A DNA stretch of 64,000 nucleotides from Amnibacterium sp. CER49 (GCF_029846255.1 NZ_JARVWQ010000001.1:1674001-1738000), one strand, 5' to 3'; counted from the first letter of the stretch, positions 26,485 through 37,471 are shown. Made by a program: numbers and translations. Notes: a model not told the origin generated them from the sequence alone.

Positions 26485-27260
26485 TGGTCGCCACGCAGCA
26501 GATCGGGACCCCGGTCGTCGACGCCCAGCACCTCGTCGCGGGGTACCTGCCGGGCATCAACATCCTGAACGACTGCAGCCTCACCGCGTACCCCGGCGAG
26601 CTGATCGGCATCATCGGGCCGAACGGCGCCGGCAAGTCGACGCTGCTGAAGGCGCTGTTCGGGCTCGTGCCGGTGCGCTCCGGCACCGTGTCGCTGAACG
26701 GCGACGACATCACGAACAGCAAGGCGAACCGGCTCGTGCAGGCCGGAGTCGGCTTCGTGCCGCAGACGAACAACGTCTTCCCGTCGCTCACCATCCAGGA
26801 GAACCTGCAGATGGGCCTCTTCCTGCGGCCGAAGAAGCTGACCGAGCGGCTCGACGCCATCTACGACCTCTTCCCGGTGCTGTCGCAGCGCCGCGGGCAG
26901 CGGGCGGGCGGGCTGTCCGGCGGCGAGCGGCAGTCGGTCGCCATGGCGCGGGCGCTCATGATGGAGCCGTCGGTGCTGCTGCTCGACGAGCCGTCGGCCG
27001 GTCTCTCGCCCGTGCGGCAGGACGAGACGTTCATCCGGACGAGGCGGATCAACCGCACCGGGGTGACCGTGATCATGGTCGAGCAGAACGCGCGTCGCTG
27101 CCTGCAGATCTGCGACCGCGGCTACGTGCTCGACCAGGGGCGCAACTCCTACACCGGCACCGGGCGGGAGCTCGCCGACGACCCGAAGGTGATCGAGCTC
27201 TACCTCGGTACCCTCGCGCAGGACGTGGAGCAGCTGACGGACACCGAGCTCCCGGCCTGA
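26484..27260 (+). CDS. LivF-type ABC transporter ATP-binding protein
   Basis: A 258-residue ABC ATPase, the second nucleotide-binding subunit of the LIV-type importer. Walker A GPNGAGKST, the LivF-type GVGFVPQTNNVFPSLTIQEN, signature LSGGERQSVAMARAL and Walker B VLLLDEPSAGLSP are intact, and the switch region is MVEQNARRCL. It starts one base inside the livG stop and closes the five-gene operon. No clear terminator follows; the 119-base gap to the next gene holds two TTGACA motifs (27318-27323 and 27345-27350) that may serve the APC permease. Confidence 0.93.
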   Translation: MVATQQIGTPVVDAQHLVAGYLPGINILNDCSLTAYPGELIGIIGPNGAGKSTLLKALFGLVPVRSGTVSLNGDDITNSKANRLVQAGVGFVPQTNNVFPSLTIQENLQMGLFLRPKKLTERLDAIYDLFPVLSQRRGQRAGGLSGGERQSVAMARALMMEPSVLLLDEPSAGLSPVRQDETFIRTRRINRTGVTVIMVEQNARRCLQICDRGYVLDQGRNSYTGTGRELADDPKVIELYLGTLAQDVEQLTDTELPA

Positions 27261-27379
27261 CGAGGCGTCCTCGGAGGGGGTGTCCGGGGGCCGAGACCAC
27301 GGTCCTGCTGCGCCGACTTGACACCCGTCCGAGGCGCTGGGACCTTGACAGCGACCACTCAGAGAGGAGTGCGCTCGCT

Positions 27380-29053
27380 ATGAGCACCACACGCGCCGGC
27401 GGTCCGGCCGCCACCAAGGTCCCCGACACCGGCTTGAAGCGGAACATCGGGTTCATCGGCCTCATGTGGGCCTCCGCCGGCTCCATCATCGGGTCCGGCT
27501 GGCTCTACGGAGCCGACAAGGGCATCATCCAAGCCGGTCCCGCCGCGATCTTCTCGTGGATCATCGGCGGCGCCGCGATCCTCGTGCTCGCGCTCGTGCA
27601 CGCCGAGCTCGGCGGCCTGTACCCGATCGCGGGCGGCACCGCCCGGTTCCCGCACCTCGCCTTCGGCGGCGTCGCGGGGGCGTCGTTCGGCTGGTTCTCG
27701 TGGCTGCAGGCCGTCACCGTCTCGCCCATCGAGGTGAGCGCGATGATCGGCTACCTGTCGAGCTACGTGCCGTTCGCGAAGGGCTGGCTCGACGACAAGA
27801 CCGGCGTGCTGACGGCGCCGGGCCTCGTCGCCGCCGTCGTGATCATGATCGTGTTCGTCGCGATCAACTTCCTGTCCGTCAAGGCGCTCGCGAACACGAA
27901 CAGCGCCGCGACGTGGTGGAAGATCGGCGTCCCGGTCTTCGCGATCCTCGTGCTCGCCCTCTTCAGCTTCCACGGCAGCAACTTCGGCGGCGGCGACGGC
28001 TTCGCCCCGCAGGGCCTGAAGGGCGTGCTCGCCGCGATGCCGAACGCGGGCATCATCTTCGCGCTGCTCGGGTTCGAGCAGGCGGACCAGCTCGCGGGGG
28101 AGAGCGCGAACCCGCGCCGCGACATCCCGCGTGCGGTCATCGGCTCGGTCGTCATCGGCCTCGTCATCTACCTCGCGCTGCAGATCGTCTTCATCGCGGC
28201 GATCCCGACGTCGAAGATGTCGGGCAGCTGGGCGCACATCGGCGCCCAGTTCCTCACGGGACCGTTCGCGCTCGTCGCGACCGCGGCGGGGCTCGCGTGG
28301 CTCGCGGCGATCCTCTACATCGACGCGGTCATCTCGCCCGGCGGCACCGGCCTCATCTACTTCACGGCGACGTCGCGCGTCTCGTACGGCCTCAGCAAGA
28401 ACGGCTACTTCCCGCGCATCTTCGAGGCCGTCACGAACCGCGGCGTGCCCTGGTTCGGTCTCATCGCCGCATGGTTCATCGGCTGCCTCTGCTTCCTGCC
28501 CTTCCCGAGCTGGCAGTCGCTCGTCGGCCTCATCACGAGCGCGTCCGTGCTCATGTACGCCGGGGCCCCGCTCGCCTTCGGTGCGTTCCGCAAGCGCCTG
28601 CCCGACGTCGAGCGGCCGTACAAGCTGCCCGGGGGTCAGGTGCTCGCCCCGATCGCGTTCATCGTCGCGAACCTGATCATCATGTGGACCGGGTGGACCA
28701 CCGACTGGCAGCTCGGCGTCGCGATCATCCTCGGGTACGTCGTCATCGTGCTGAACCGGGTCCTCCGGCTGAACTCGACGCCGATCCACCTCGACTGGAA
28801 GGCGGCGCAGTGGCTGCCCGTCTACCTGATCGGGCTCGGCCTCATCGTGCTGTTCAGCGACTGGGGCCCGCTCAAGAACCCGCCGATCACGTTCGGCTGG
28901 GACATCCTCGTCGTCGCGGTCTTCAGCCTCGGCATCTACTACTGGGCGATCAACGTGGCCGTCTCCCGCGAGGAGATCGAGCGGATCACCGAGGAGACCG
29001 CGGTGCGCATGGAGGAGGACGAGCTCATGTCGGAGCCCGGCCCGGCGCACTAG
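27380..29053 (+). CDS. APC family amino acid permease
   Basis: A 557-residue integral membrane transporter with about 12-14 helices of the amino acid-polyamine-organocation superfamily. The N-terminal FIGLMWASAGSIIGSGWLYG matches the glycine-rich TM1 substrate loop, and GLYPIAGGTARFPHLAFG the conserved TM3 region; FEQADQLAGESANPRRDIPRA is the usual loop between TM6 and TM7. The exact substrate cannot be inferred. AGAGGAG lies nine bases before ATG 27380. It stands alone after the LIV-type operon and is ended by a palindromic terminator. Confidence 0.88.
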   Translation: MSTTRAGGPAATKVPDTGLKRNIGFIGLMWASAGSIIGSGWLYGADKGIIQAGPAAIFSWIIGGAAILVLALVHAELGGLYPIAGGTARFPHLAFGGVAGASFGWFSWLQAVTVSPIEVSAMIGYLSSYVPFAKGWLDDKTGVLTAPGLVAAVVIMIVFVAINFLSVKALANTNSAATWWKIGVPVFAILVLALFSFHGSNFGGGDGFAPQGLKGVLAAMPNAGIIFALLGFEQADQLAGESANPRRDIPRAVIGSVVIGLVIYLALQIVFIAAIPTSKMSGSWAHIGAQFLTGPFALVATAAGLAWLAAILYIDAVISPGGTGLIYFTATSRVSYGLSKNGYFPRIFEAVTNRGVPWFGLIAAWFIGCLCFLPFPSWQSLVGLITSASVLMYAGAPLAFGAFRKRLPDVERPYKLPGGQVLAPIAFIVANLIIMWTGWTTDWQLGVAIILGYVVIVLNRVLRLNSTPIHLDWKAAQWLPVYLIGLGLIVLFSDWGPLKNPPITFGWDILVVAVFSLGIYYWAINVAVSREEIERITEETAVRMEEDELMSEPGPAH

Positions 29054-29073
29054 GCCCTGACCCACGTCGAGCA

Positions 29074-29148
29074 GGTCGGCCGACCCCCCGGAGTCCACAG
29101 GTCGGCCGACCTTCGGGCCGGAAGGTCGGCCGACTTGTTCGGCCGACC
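29074..29148. repeat. Four copies of the palindrome GGTCGGCCGACC
   Basis: Perfect copies lie at 29074-29085 and 29100-29111; copies with one mismatch lie at 29124-29135 and 29137-29148. Each is self-complementary. The second and third form the stem of a terminator. The cluster sits between the APC permease and guaB and might also be a binding array for a dimeric regulator. Confidence 0.7.
29101..29134 (+). terminator. Terminator after the APC permease
   Basis: Arms 29101-29114 and 29121-29134 (GTCGGCCGACCTTC/GAAGGTCGGCCGAC) pair perfectly over 14 bp around GGGCCG, followed by TTGTTC. It lies about 50 bases after the permease stop. Confidence 0.75.
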
Positions 29149-29195
29149 GGACTGTTCACGACGCCCGGGCAGGGCTTGCCCTTCCCGGCTCATAA

Positions 29196-30704
<1,509 letters not shown>

Positions 30705-30889
30705 CCCTCCCTCCGCGGAATCCGGGCCGGTTCCGGCAAGACGGGCGTGGAACGACGCCCGGGATGTCGGAGGCCGCCCGGATCCGCGATCGGCGAGGCC
30801 GGTGCGCCGCGCGGCGCGGGAGGGCTGACGGCGGTACGGCCGCAGGGCTAGCATCGCGACCGGATATGCGGGCCGAGGGCGGAGGCGCG

Positions 30890-31933
30890 GTGGACGAGGA
30901 ACGGCGCCGGGCGCGGCCGCCCTCCATCCGCGACGTCGCGGAAGCTGCCGGGGTGTCGTACCAGACGGTCTCGAGGGTGCTGAACGCTCATCCCCGGATC
31001 GCGCCCGCGACGGCCGAGCGGGTGCGCACCGCCATCGACGAGCTCGGCTACCGGCCGAACCGGGCCGCGCGCGCCCTCGTCACCTCCCGGTCGCGCACCA
31101 TCGGCGTGCTGCTCACCGCCCGGCCCCTGCACGGGCCGTTCAGCTCGTTCCTCGCCATCGATGCGGCCGCGCGCGAGCGCGGGTACGCGGTGTCCGCGAG
31201 CCCGAACGCCTCCGACGACCTCGAGGACATCGCCCGCGCCCTCGACTCCCTGCTCGCCCACGGTGTCGAGGGGATCGTCGCGATCGCGCCGCAGGACCGG
31301 GCGCGCGATGCGATCCACCGCATCGGCGCCGAGGTGCCGGTGCTCACGCTGCAGGGTTCGCCGGACGAGGTCGACGGCTTCGTCATCGACCAGCGGGGCG
31401 GCGCGCGCCTCGCCACCGAGCACCTGATCGGGCTCGGGCACCGGCGCATCCTGCACCTGCCGGGCCCCGCCGGCTGGGCGGAGGCCGAGGAGCGGCGCCG
31501 CGGCTACATCGCGACGATGCGCGACCACGGCCTCGAGGTGCTCCTCGCACCGGAGGGGGAGTGGACGCCCGACTCCGGCTACGCCTGCGGCCTGCGCGGC
31601 CTCGAGGGCCGCGACGTCACCGCGGTGTTCGCGGCGAACGACGAGATGGCGATCGGGCTGATGGCGGCCGCGGCCGCGCTCGGCCTCGACGTGCCCCGCG
31701 ACCTCTCGGTCGTCGGATTCGACGACATCCCGTCGTCGCGGTACCTCTCGCCGCCGCTGACGACGGTGCAGCAGGACTTCGCCGAGCTGGGCCGCCGTGC
31801 CATCGCGACCCTGCTCGACGAGATCGAGCACGGCGCGCCGCAGCAGTGCCACCCGGCGCTCACGTCCCGCCTGGTCGTGCGCAGCAGCACCGCCGAGGTC
31901 ACGATCGGGTATGGGCGCGCCCGCGCCGGTTGA
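30890..31933 (+). CDS. LacI family transcriptional regulator
   Basis: A 347-residue LacI/GalR regulator. The helix-turn-helix (SIRDVAEAAGVSYQTVSRVL) is at about residues 12-31, the hinge helix at NRAARALVTSRS, and a sugar-binding periplasmic-binding-protein-like domain fills the rest, with SVVGFDDIPSSRYLSPPL near the end. GTG 30890 is chosen because GGAGG lies four bases upstream; an in-frame ATG 30866 would sit only about five bases from the start implied by TAGCAT (30849-30854). It lies directly upstream of a galactoside ABC transporter and glycosidases on the same strand and probably represses them. Confidence 0.92.
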   Translation: MDEERRRARPPSIRDVAEAAGVSYQTVSRVLNAHPRIAPATAERVRTAIDELGYRPNRAARALVTSRSRTIGVLLTARPLHGPFSSFLAIDAAARERGYAVSASPNASDDLEDIARALDSLLAHGVEGIVAIAPQDRARDAIHRIGAEVPVLTLQGSPDEVDGFVIDQRGGARLATEHLIGLGHRRILHLPGPAGWAEAEERRRGYIATMRDHGLEVLLAPEGEWTPDSGYACGLRGLEGRDVTAVFAANDEMAIGLMAAAAALGLDVPRDLSVVGFDDIPSSRYLSPPLTTVQQDFAELGRRAIATLLDEIEHGAPQQCHPALTSRLVVRSSTAEVTIGYGRARAG

Positions 31934-31960
31934 CCTGGAGATCGGCCGTCGTCATATGAT
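31930..31960 (+). promoter_or_regulatory. Probable promoter of the galactoside operon
   Basis: TTGACC at 31930-31935 (overlapping the LacI stop codon) and TATGAT at 31955-31960, spaced 19 bases. It is the most consensus-like promoter in the window and would start near 31967, giving a leader of about 100 bases before the binding-protein gene. Confidence 0.6.
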
Positions 31961-31988
31961 GCGAGCGCCGGTGTGAACGTTTCGCATC
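31958..31988 (+). promoter_or_regulatory. Candidate LacI-family operator
   Basis: GATGCGA at 31958-31964 and its exact complement TCGCATC at 31982-31988, 17 bases apart, bracket the expected transcription start; within it TGTGAACGTTTCGCA (31972-31986) is an imperfect dyad with an AACGTT core, the usual LacI-family centre. Overlap with the -10 fits repression. Confidence 0.5.
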
Positions 31989-32066
31989 GGTGCGCCCCAG
32001 AGGAGTGGCGAAGGCCCTGACGGGCCCGCGGCACAGGCGGCGCGACTGCGATCACGAGGGAGTGCA

Positions 32067-33392
32067 ATGGCAGCGATGGGTCCCGGACGGTCAAGCCTCG
32101 ACCGTCGGAGCCTCCTCAAGGGCATGGGTCTCGGGGCGATCGGCCTGATCAGCGCACCGGCGCTGGCGGCCTGCGCCGGCGGCTCGGGCGGCAGTGGCGG
32201 GGGAAGCGGCAGCGGCGGCAGCGGCGGTGGCGGCGGCAGCCTCACCTTCGGTTCCAACGCGTCCGACCCGACGCCGAAGAAGGCGTATGCGGCGTTCGTC
32301 TCGGCCTTCGAGAAGAAGTCGAAGGACAAGGTCACCATCAACACGAGCGACCACAACGGCTTCCAGGACAAGATCACGAACTACCTGCAGGGCAGCCCCG
32401 ACGACGCCTTCACCTGGTTCGCCGGCTACCGCATGCGGTACTACGCGAAGAAGGGCCTCGTCGCCGACATCAGCGATGTGTGGAGCAAGATCGGCGGCAA
32501 CTACTCCGACGCGCTGAAGAAGGCGTCGACCGGGGACGACGGCAAGCAGTACTTCGTGCCGAACTACAACTACCCGTGGGGCTTCTTCTACCGGAAGTCG
32601 TTCTGGCAGCAGAACGGCTGGGCGGTCCCGAAGACCTTCGACGAGCTGATCGCCGTGTCGAAGAAGATGAAGGCGAAGGGCATCATCCCGATCGCGTTCA
32701 CCGACAAGGACCAGTGGCCCGCCTGCGGCACGTTCGACTACCTGAACATGCGGCTGAACGGCTACCAGTTCCACGTCGACCTCTGCGCCCACAAGGAGGC
32801 CTGGAACTCCTCGAAGGTGCAGAAGGTGTTCGACACCTGGAAGGAGCTGCTGCCCTACTACGACCCGAGCGCCGCCGGCCTCACCTGGCAGGAGGGCGCG
32901 CAGAAGGTCGGCAAGAAGCAGGCGGGCATGATGCTGCTCGGCTCGTTCATCACGCAGCAGTACACCGACCCGGCCGTGCTCAACGACATCGACTTCTTCC
33001 CGTTCCCGGAGGTCGCCGTCGAGGGCACCGACGCGGTCGAGGCCCCCATCGACGGCCTGATGCTGTCGAAGAAGGGCGGCCAGAACCAGGCGGCGAAGGA
33101 CATGCTCGCGTTCCTCGGAACCGGCGCCGGCCAGCAGGCCTACTACTCGGTCGACAAGTCGAACATCATGACGGCGAAGGACGCGGACACGTCCGGCTAC
33201 TCGGCGTTCACGAAGAAGCTGGCCGACGTCATCGCGAACGCGAAGTCGATCAGCCAGTTCTTCGACCGCGACGCGCTGCCCGCCATGGCGGCGAACGTGC
33301 TCGAGCCCGCGATGCTCAACTTCATCAAGGGGGGCTCGATCAACCTCGCCAACATCGAGTCGCAGGCCAAGACGCTGTACGCGCAGCAGTAG
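32067..33392 (+). CDS. Sugar ABC transporter substrate-binding lipoprotein
   Basis: A 441-residue extracellular solute-binding protein of family 1 (MsmE/UgpB-like). The N-terminus has a twin-arginine signal (DRRSLLKGM, Arg13-Arg14) ending in a lipobox ALAAC, so it is a Tat-exported lipoprotein anchored at C36, followed by a Gly/Ser linker. The receptor domain starts at about 60 (LTFGSNASDPTPKKAYAAF). GAGGGAG lies five bases before ATG 32067. It opens the transporter cassette; two permeases follow, but no ATPase gene, so a shared MsiK-type ATPase from elsewhere must energise it. Confidence 0.93.
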   Translation: MAAMGPGRSSLDRRSLLKGMGLGAIGLISAPALAACAGGSGGSGGGSGSGGSGGGGGSLTFGSNASDPTPKKAYAAFVSAFEKKSKDKVTINTSDHNGFQDKITNYLQGSPDDAFTWFAGYRMRYYAKKGLVADISDVWSKIGGNYSDALKKASTGDDGKQYFVPNYNYPWGFFYRKSFWQQNGWAVPKTFDELIAVSKKMKAKGIIPIAFTDKDQWPACGTFDYLNMRLNGYQFHVDLCAHKEAWNSSKVQKVFDTWKELLPYYDPSAAGLTWQEGAQKVGKKQAGMMLLGSFITQQYTDPAVLNDIDFFPFPEVAVEGTDAVEAPIDGLMLSKKGGQNQAAKDMLAFLGTGAGQQAYYSVDKSNIMTAKDADTSGYSAFTKKLADVIANAKSISQFFDRDALPAMAANVLEPAMLNFIKGGSINLANIESQAKTLYAQQ

Positions 33393-33403
33393 GCGGCGGG
33401 CCG

Positions 33404-34366
33404 ATGTCCGCACCGCTCGTCGCGCTCGGTGACACCGAGGTCGGGTCGGGGGCCAAGCAGCCCCCGGCCCGGCGCCGGCGCCTGCGCCAGCTGAACTCCC
33501 AGGACCGCATCGTCCTCGGGGTGATGATCGCGATCCCGACGCTCATCCAGGCGGTCCTCGTCTGGCTGCCCACGCTCGGGTCGATCGCGCTGTCGTTCGC
33601 GAGGTGGGACGGCCTCGCCCTGTCCGACATCCACGGCAACGGCCTCACGAACTACCGCTTCGTCTTCGCCGAGTCGCCGCAGTTCTGGCCCGCGGTGCTG
33701 CACAACGTCACGTGGCTCGCGTTCCTCGCGGTGATCGGCACGCCGCTCGGGCTGCTGCTCGCGGTGCTGCTCGACTCGAAGATCCGCGGCACGCGCATCT
33801 ACCAGACGATCTTCTTCATGCCGGTGATGCTGTCGCTCGCGCTCATCGGCATCATCTGGGAGCTCGTCTACTCGCAGGACAACGGGCTGCTGAACTTCCT
33901 GCTCGGCACGTCCGGCACGCCCCGGGCGATCGACTGGTTCGGCAACTCGCACGTGAACCTGTGGGCGGCGCTCGTGGCCGCCACCTGGCGACATGCGGGC
34001 TACATCATGATCCTGTACCTGGCGGGGTTGAAGGGCGTCGACCCGTCGCTGCGCGAGGCGGCGGCGCTCGACGGCGCGAACGGGGCGCAGACGTTCTTCC
34101 GGGTCGTCTTCCCGGCCATGGCGCCGACGAACGTGATCATCGTCGTGATCACGGTGATCGAGTCGCTGCGCGCGTTCGACATCGTCTACGTGATCAACCA
34201 CGGCACGAACGGGCTCGAGCTGCTGTCGGTGCTCGTCGTGCAGTACCTCGTCGGTGAGACGCAGGTGATCGGCATCGGCTCGGCGTTCGCGGTGGTGCTG
34301 CTCGTGATCTCGCTCGTGCCGATCGTGATCTACCTGTCCCGCACGTTCAGCACGAAGGAGCGGTGA
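33404..34366 (+). CDS. Sugar ABC transporter permease (MalF/UgpA type)
   Basis: A 320-residue integral membrane permease with six helices. A basic N-terminal stretch (PARRRRLRQLNSQDR) precedes TM1. The ATPase-coupling EAA loop is visible as REAAALDGANGAQTFFRVVFP, and NVTWLAFLAVIGTPLGLLLA is the usual mid-region. ATG 33404 lies 11 bases after the binding-protein stop; the long upstream in-frame extension is a shadow of that gene. Its stop overlaps the second permease (GTGA). Confidence 0.92.
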   Translation: MSAPLVALGDTEVGSGAKQPPARRRRLRQLNSQDRIVLGVMIAIPTLIQAVLVWLPTLGSIALSFARWDGLALSDIHGNGLTNYRFVFAESPQFWPAVLHNVTWLAFLAVIGTPLGLLLAVLLDSKIRGTRIYQTIFFMPVMLSLALIGIIWELVYSQDNGLLNFLLGTSGTPRAIDWFGNSHVNLWAALVAATWRHAGYIMILYLAGLKGVDPSLREAAALDGANGAQTFFRVVFPAMAPTNVIIVVITVIESLRAFDIVYVINHGTNGLELLSVLVVQYLVGETQVIGIGSAFAVVLLVISLVPIVIYLSRTFSTKER

Positions 34367-35304
34367 CCGTGACGACCACCAGCTCGACGGCCCGCGCCGC
34401 GCGGCCGAAGGACGACGCGCGGGACCAGGCGGTGGCCCGGACGCGCTCGAAGCGCGGCGGGACCGTCTGGCCGACGTACCTGTTCCTCACCGTCATGGCG
34501 GTGATGTGGCTGATCCCGCTGCTGTGGGCCGTCTACACGTCGCTGCGGCCGAAGGCCGACACCGACAGGTACGGCTACTTCAGCGTCGCCGGCGCGTTCA
34601 ACCTGCAGAACTACATCGACGCGTGGAACCAGGGCGGGTTCATCACCTACTTCGGCAACTCGGTGCTCATCACCGTGCCGACGGTGATCCTCACCCTGCT
34701 GTTCGCGTCGATGATGGCGTTCGCGGTGAGCCGCTACTCGTGGCGGTTCAACGTGACGCTGCTCATCATGTTCACCGCCGGCAACCTGCTGCCGCCCCAG
34801 GTGCTCGCCACCCCGCTGTTCGAGATGTTCAAGCTCGTGCAGCTGCCGTACTCGATCTCCGACTCCGGCACGCTGCTGAACCAGCTCTACAGCGTGATCG
34901 CGGCGAACACCGCCTTCCAGATCGGCTTCTGCACCTTCGTGCTGTCCAACTACATGAAGGCGATCCCGATGGAGCTGTCCGAGGCGGCCCGCGTCGACGG
35001 CGCGGGCGTGTGGACGCAGTACTGGCGGGTGATCATGCCGCTCACCCGGCCGGCGCTCGCGGCCCTCGGCACGCTCGAGGTCATCTTCATCTACAACGAC
35101 TACTTCTGGCCGCTGATCCTCATCCAGACCGGCAACAAGCTGCCGATCACGACGGCGATCAACAACCTGCAGGGGCAGTTCCTGTCGAACTACAACCTGC
35201 TCGCGGCCGGGGCGGTCATCACCGTGATCCCGACGCTGATCATCTACCTGGCGCTGCAGCGCCAGTTCATCGCGGGCCTCACACTCGGCGCCAACAAGGG
35301 CTGA
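34363..35304 (+). CDS. Sugar ABC transporter permease (MalG/UgpE type)
   Basis: A 313-residue permease, partner of the preceding subunit. About 32 hydrophilic residues precede TM1 (FLTVMAVMWLIPLLWAVYTS). The EAA loop is MELSEAARVDGAGVWTQYWR, and NDYFWPLILIQTGNKLPITT lies near the last helices. GTG 34363 overlaps the upstream stop; GTG 34369 is an alternative. It is followed after 70 bases by the alpha-galactosidase gene. Confidence 0.92.
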   Translation: MTVTTTSSTARAARPKDDARDQAVARTRSKRGGTVWPTYLFLTVMAVMWLIPLLWAVYTSLRPKADTDRYGYFSVAGAFNLQNYIDAWNQGGFITYFGNSVLITVPTVILTLLFASMMAFAVSRYSWRFNVTLLIMFTAGNLLPPQVLATPLFEMFKLVQLPYSISDSGTLLNQLYSVIAANTAFQIGFCTFVLSNYMKAIPMELSEAARVDGAGVWTQYWRVIMPLTRPALAALGTLEVIFIYNDYFWPLILIQTGNKLPITTAINNLQGQFLSNYNLLAAGAVITVIPTLIIYLALQRQFIAGLTLGANKG

Positions 35305-35374
35305 ACCACCATGGAGGCGCGGCGGGGATCCGTTCCCGCCGCGCCTTCCCGCTGCTCGAACCCGAGGGGGATCC

Positions 35375-37471
35375 GTGCCCGCACCGCACCGCCTGGCGAA
35401 CGGCGGCGTCGCCCTGTACCTCGACACCACCGGTGACGACCCCGTGGTCGTGCACTGGGGGGCCGATCTCGGCGACGTCGACCTCGACCCCGCCCTGCTG
35501 CTCCCGCCCGTCGCGCACTCGATGTTCGACGACCCGGTGCGCCCGAGCCTGCTGCCGCAGCTCTCCCGCGGCTGGCGGGGGCGGCCTGCGATCCGTGGCA
35601 GCCGCGGCGGCCGCGACTTCTCCCCACGCCTCGCGCTCACCGGCATCGAGGGCGACGGGACGGGGTGCACGCTGCGCCTCGCCGACGGCGAGACGCGCCT
35701 CGAGGCCGAGGTGGGGCTCGCGCTCACGCCGTCCGGGCTGCTGCTCGTCGACCTCGCGGTCACGAACGCGGGCGAGGGCGACTACGTGCTCGACCGCGCC
35801 GAGGTCGCGCTGCCCGTGCCGGCGCACGCCGCCGAGTCGCTCGACACCACCGGCCGGTGGATCCGTGAGAAGGCGCCGCAGCGCCGGCCGATCCAGCAGG
35901 GCACCTGGGTGCGCAGCGGGCGGCACGGCCGCACCGGGCACGACGCGCCCGCCGTGATGGCCGCCGGCACGGCGGGCTTCGGGTGGCGCACGGGCGAGGT
36001 CTGGGCGGTGCACCTCGGCTGGAGCGGCGACTTCGAGGCCTTCGTCGACCGGATCGGCAGCGGCGACACCCTGCTCGGCGCGGGCGAGCTGCTGCAGCCG
36101 GGCGAGGTCGCGCTCGCGCCGGGGGAGACCTACCGCGCGCCGACCGTCTACGCGGCGTGGTCGCCCGCCGGGCTCGACGGGGTCAGCGCGCGCTTCCACG
36201 ACTGGCTCCGGGCCCGGCCGACGCACCCGTCGGCCCCGCGGCCCGTCGTGCTGAACACCTGGGAGGCCGTCTACTTCGCCCACGACCTCGGCACCCTGCA
36301 GGAGCTCGCCGACACGGCGGCGTCCCTCGGGGTCGAGCGCTTCGTGCTCGACGACGGCTGGTTCACGGGGCGCCGTCACGACCGCGCGGGGCTCGGCGAC
36401 TGGCAGGTCGACGAGACGGTCTGGCCGGACGGCCTCACGCCGCTCATCGAGCACGTCAAGGACCGCGGCATGCAGTTCGGGCTCTGGGTCGAGCCGGAGA
36501 TGATCAACGAGGACTCCGACCTCGCGCGGTCGCACCCCGACTGGATCTCGACGCCCGGCACCCGGATGCCGCAGGAGTGGCGGCACCAGCAGGTCGTCGA
36601 CCTCGCGAACCCCGCCGCGTGGCAGCACATCCTCGAGGCGCTCGACGCGATCCTCACCGAGAACGCGATCGACTACCTGAAGTGGGACCAGAACCGCGAC
36701 CAGCTCGAGCTCGGTTCCGGCGGCCGCGCCTCGACCCACGAGCAGACGCTCGCCGCGTACCGGCTGCTCGACGAGCTGAAGCGGCGCCACCCGTCGGTCG
36801 AGATCGAGAGCTGCTCGTCGGGCGGCGCCCGCGTCGACCTCGGGATCCTCGCCCGCACGGACCGCATCTGGACCTCCGACACGAACGACGCCCTCGAGCG
36901 CCAGCAGATCCAGCGGTGGACCGAGCTGCTCGTGCCGCCGGAGCTCGTCGGCGCGCACGTGGGACCGACCCGCTCGCACAGCACGGGGCGCGTGCACGAC
37001 ATCGGATTCCGCGCGACCACGGCGATGTTCGGGCACTTCGGCATCGAGTGGGACGTGCGGCAGGCGAGCGACGACGAGCGCACCCGGCTCGCCGAGGCGA
37101 TCCGCGTCCACAAGGCGCACCGCGAGCTGATCGCGACCGGCCGCATGGTCCGGATGGACTCGCCGGACCCCGCCCTCCAGGTCACGGGCGTCGTCGCGCA
37201 GGACGGCTCGTCGGCGCTGTTCTCCGTCGCGGCGCTCGCGACGAGCCTGAACGAGGTGCCCGTGCCGGTCCGCTTCGGCGGCCTCGACCCCGACCGCGCC
37301 TACCGCGTCGAGCTCGCGCTGCCGCCGGGCCCGCACGCGCTCAGCGGGCGCGCTGGCGTCGCCTGGATCGATGCCCGGCCCGTCCTGCCTGGCCGGGTGC
37401 TCGCCGAGATCGGGCTGCCGATGCCGATCCTCAACCCGGAGCAGGCGCTCCTCCTCACCCTCACCGCATGA
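35375..37471 (+). CDS. GH36 alpha-galactosidase
   Basis: A 698-residue glycoside hydrolase family 36 enzyme that releases terminal alpha-galactose from melibiose, raffinose-type sugars or galactomannan fragments. An N-terminal beta-supersandwich (about 1-290) leads to a TIM barrel. The nucleophile is D438 in YLKWDQNRD and the acid/base D502 in IWTSDTND; the galactose-binding WVEPEMIN and SCSSGGARVDLG are also present. No signal peptide, so it acts on imported sugars. GAGGGGG lies upstream of GTG 35375. It overlaps the beta-galactosidase start by four bases. Confidence 0.95.
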   Translation: MPAPHRLANGGVALYLDTTGDDPVVVHWGADLGDVDLDPALLLPPVAHSMFDDPVRPSLLPQLSRGWRGRPAIRGSRGGRDFSPRLALTGIEGDGTGCTLRLADGETRLEAEVGLALTPSGLLLVDLAVTNAGEGDYVLDRAEVALPVPAHAAESLDTTGRWIREKAPQRRPIQQGTWVRSGRHGRTGHDAPAVMAAGTAGFGWRTGEVWAVHLGWSGDFEAFVDRIGSGDTLLGAGELLQPGEVALAPGETYRAPTVYAAWSPAGLDGVSARFHDWLRARPTHPSAPRPVVLNTWEAVYFAHDLGTLQELADTAASLGVERFVLDDGWFTGRRHDRAGLGDWQVDETVWPDGLTPLIEHVKDRGMQFGLWVEPEMINEDSDLARSHPDWISTPGTRMPQEWRHQQVVDLANPAAWQHILEALDAILTENAIDYLKWDQNRDQLELGSGGRASTHEQTLAAYRLLDELKRRHPSVEIESCSSGGARVDLGILARTDRIWTSDTNDALERQQIQRWTELLVPPELVGAHVGPTRSHSTGRVHDIGFRATTAMFGHFGIEWDVRQASDDERTRLAEAIRVHKAHRELIATGRMVRMDSPDPALQVTGVVAQDGSSALFSVAALATSLNEVPVPVRFGGLDPDRAYRVELALPPGPHALSGRAGVAWIDARPVLPGRVLAEIGLPMPILNPEQALLLTLTA

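Noticed and set aside
35983-37467. N-terminal extension of the GH2 frame
   Set aside because: It runs through the GH36 gene in another frame and adds no domain; the real start is 37468 or 37483.
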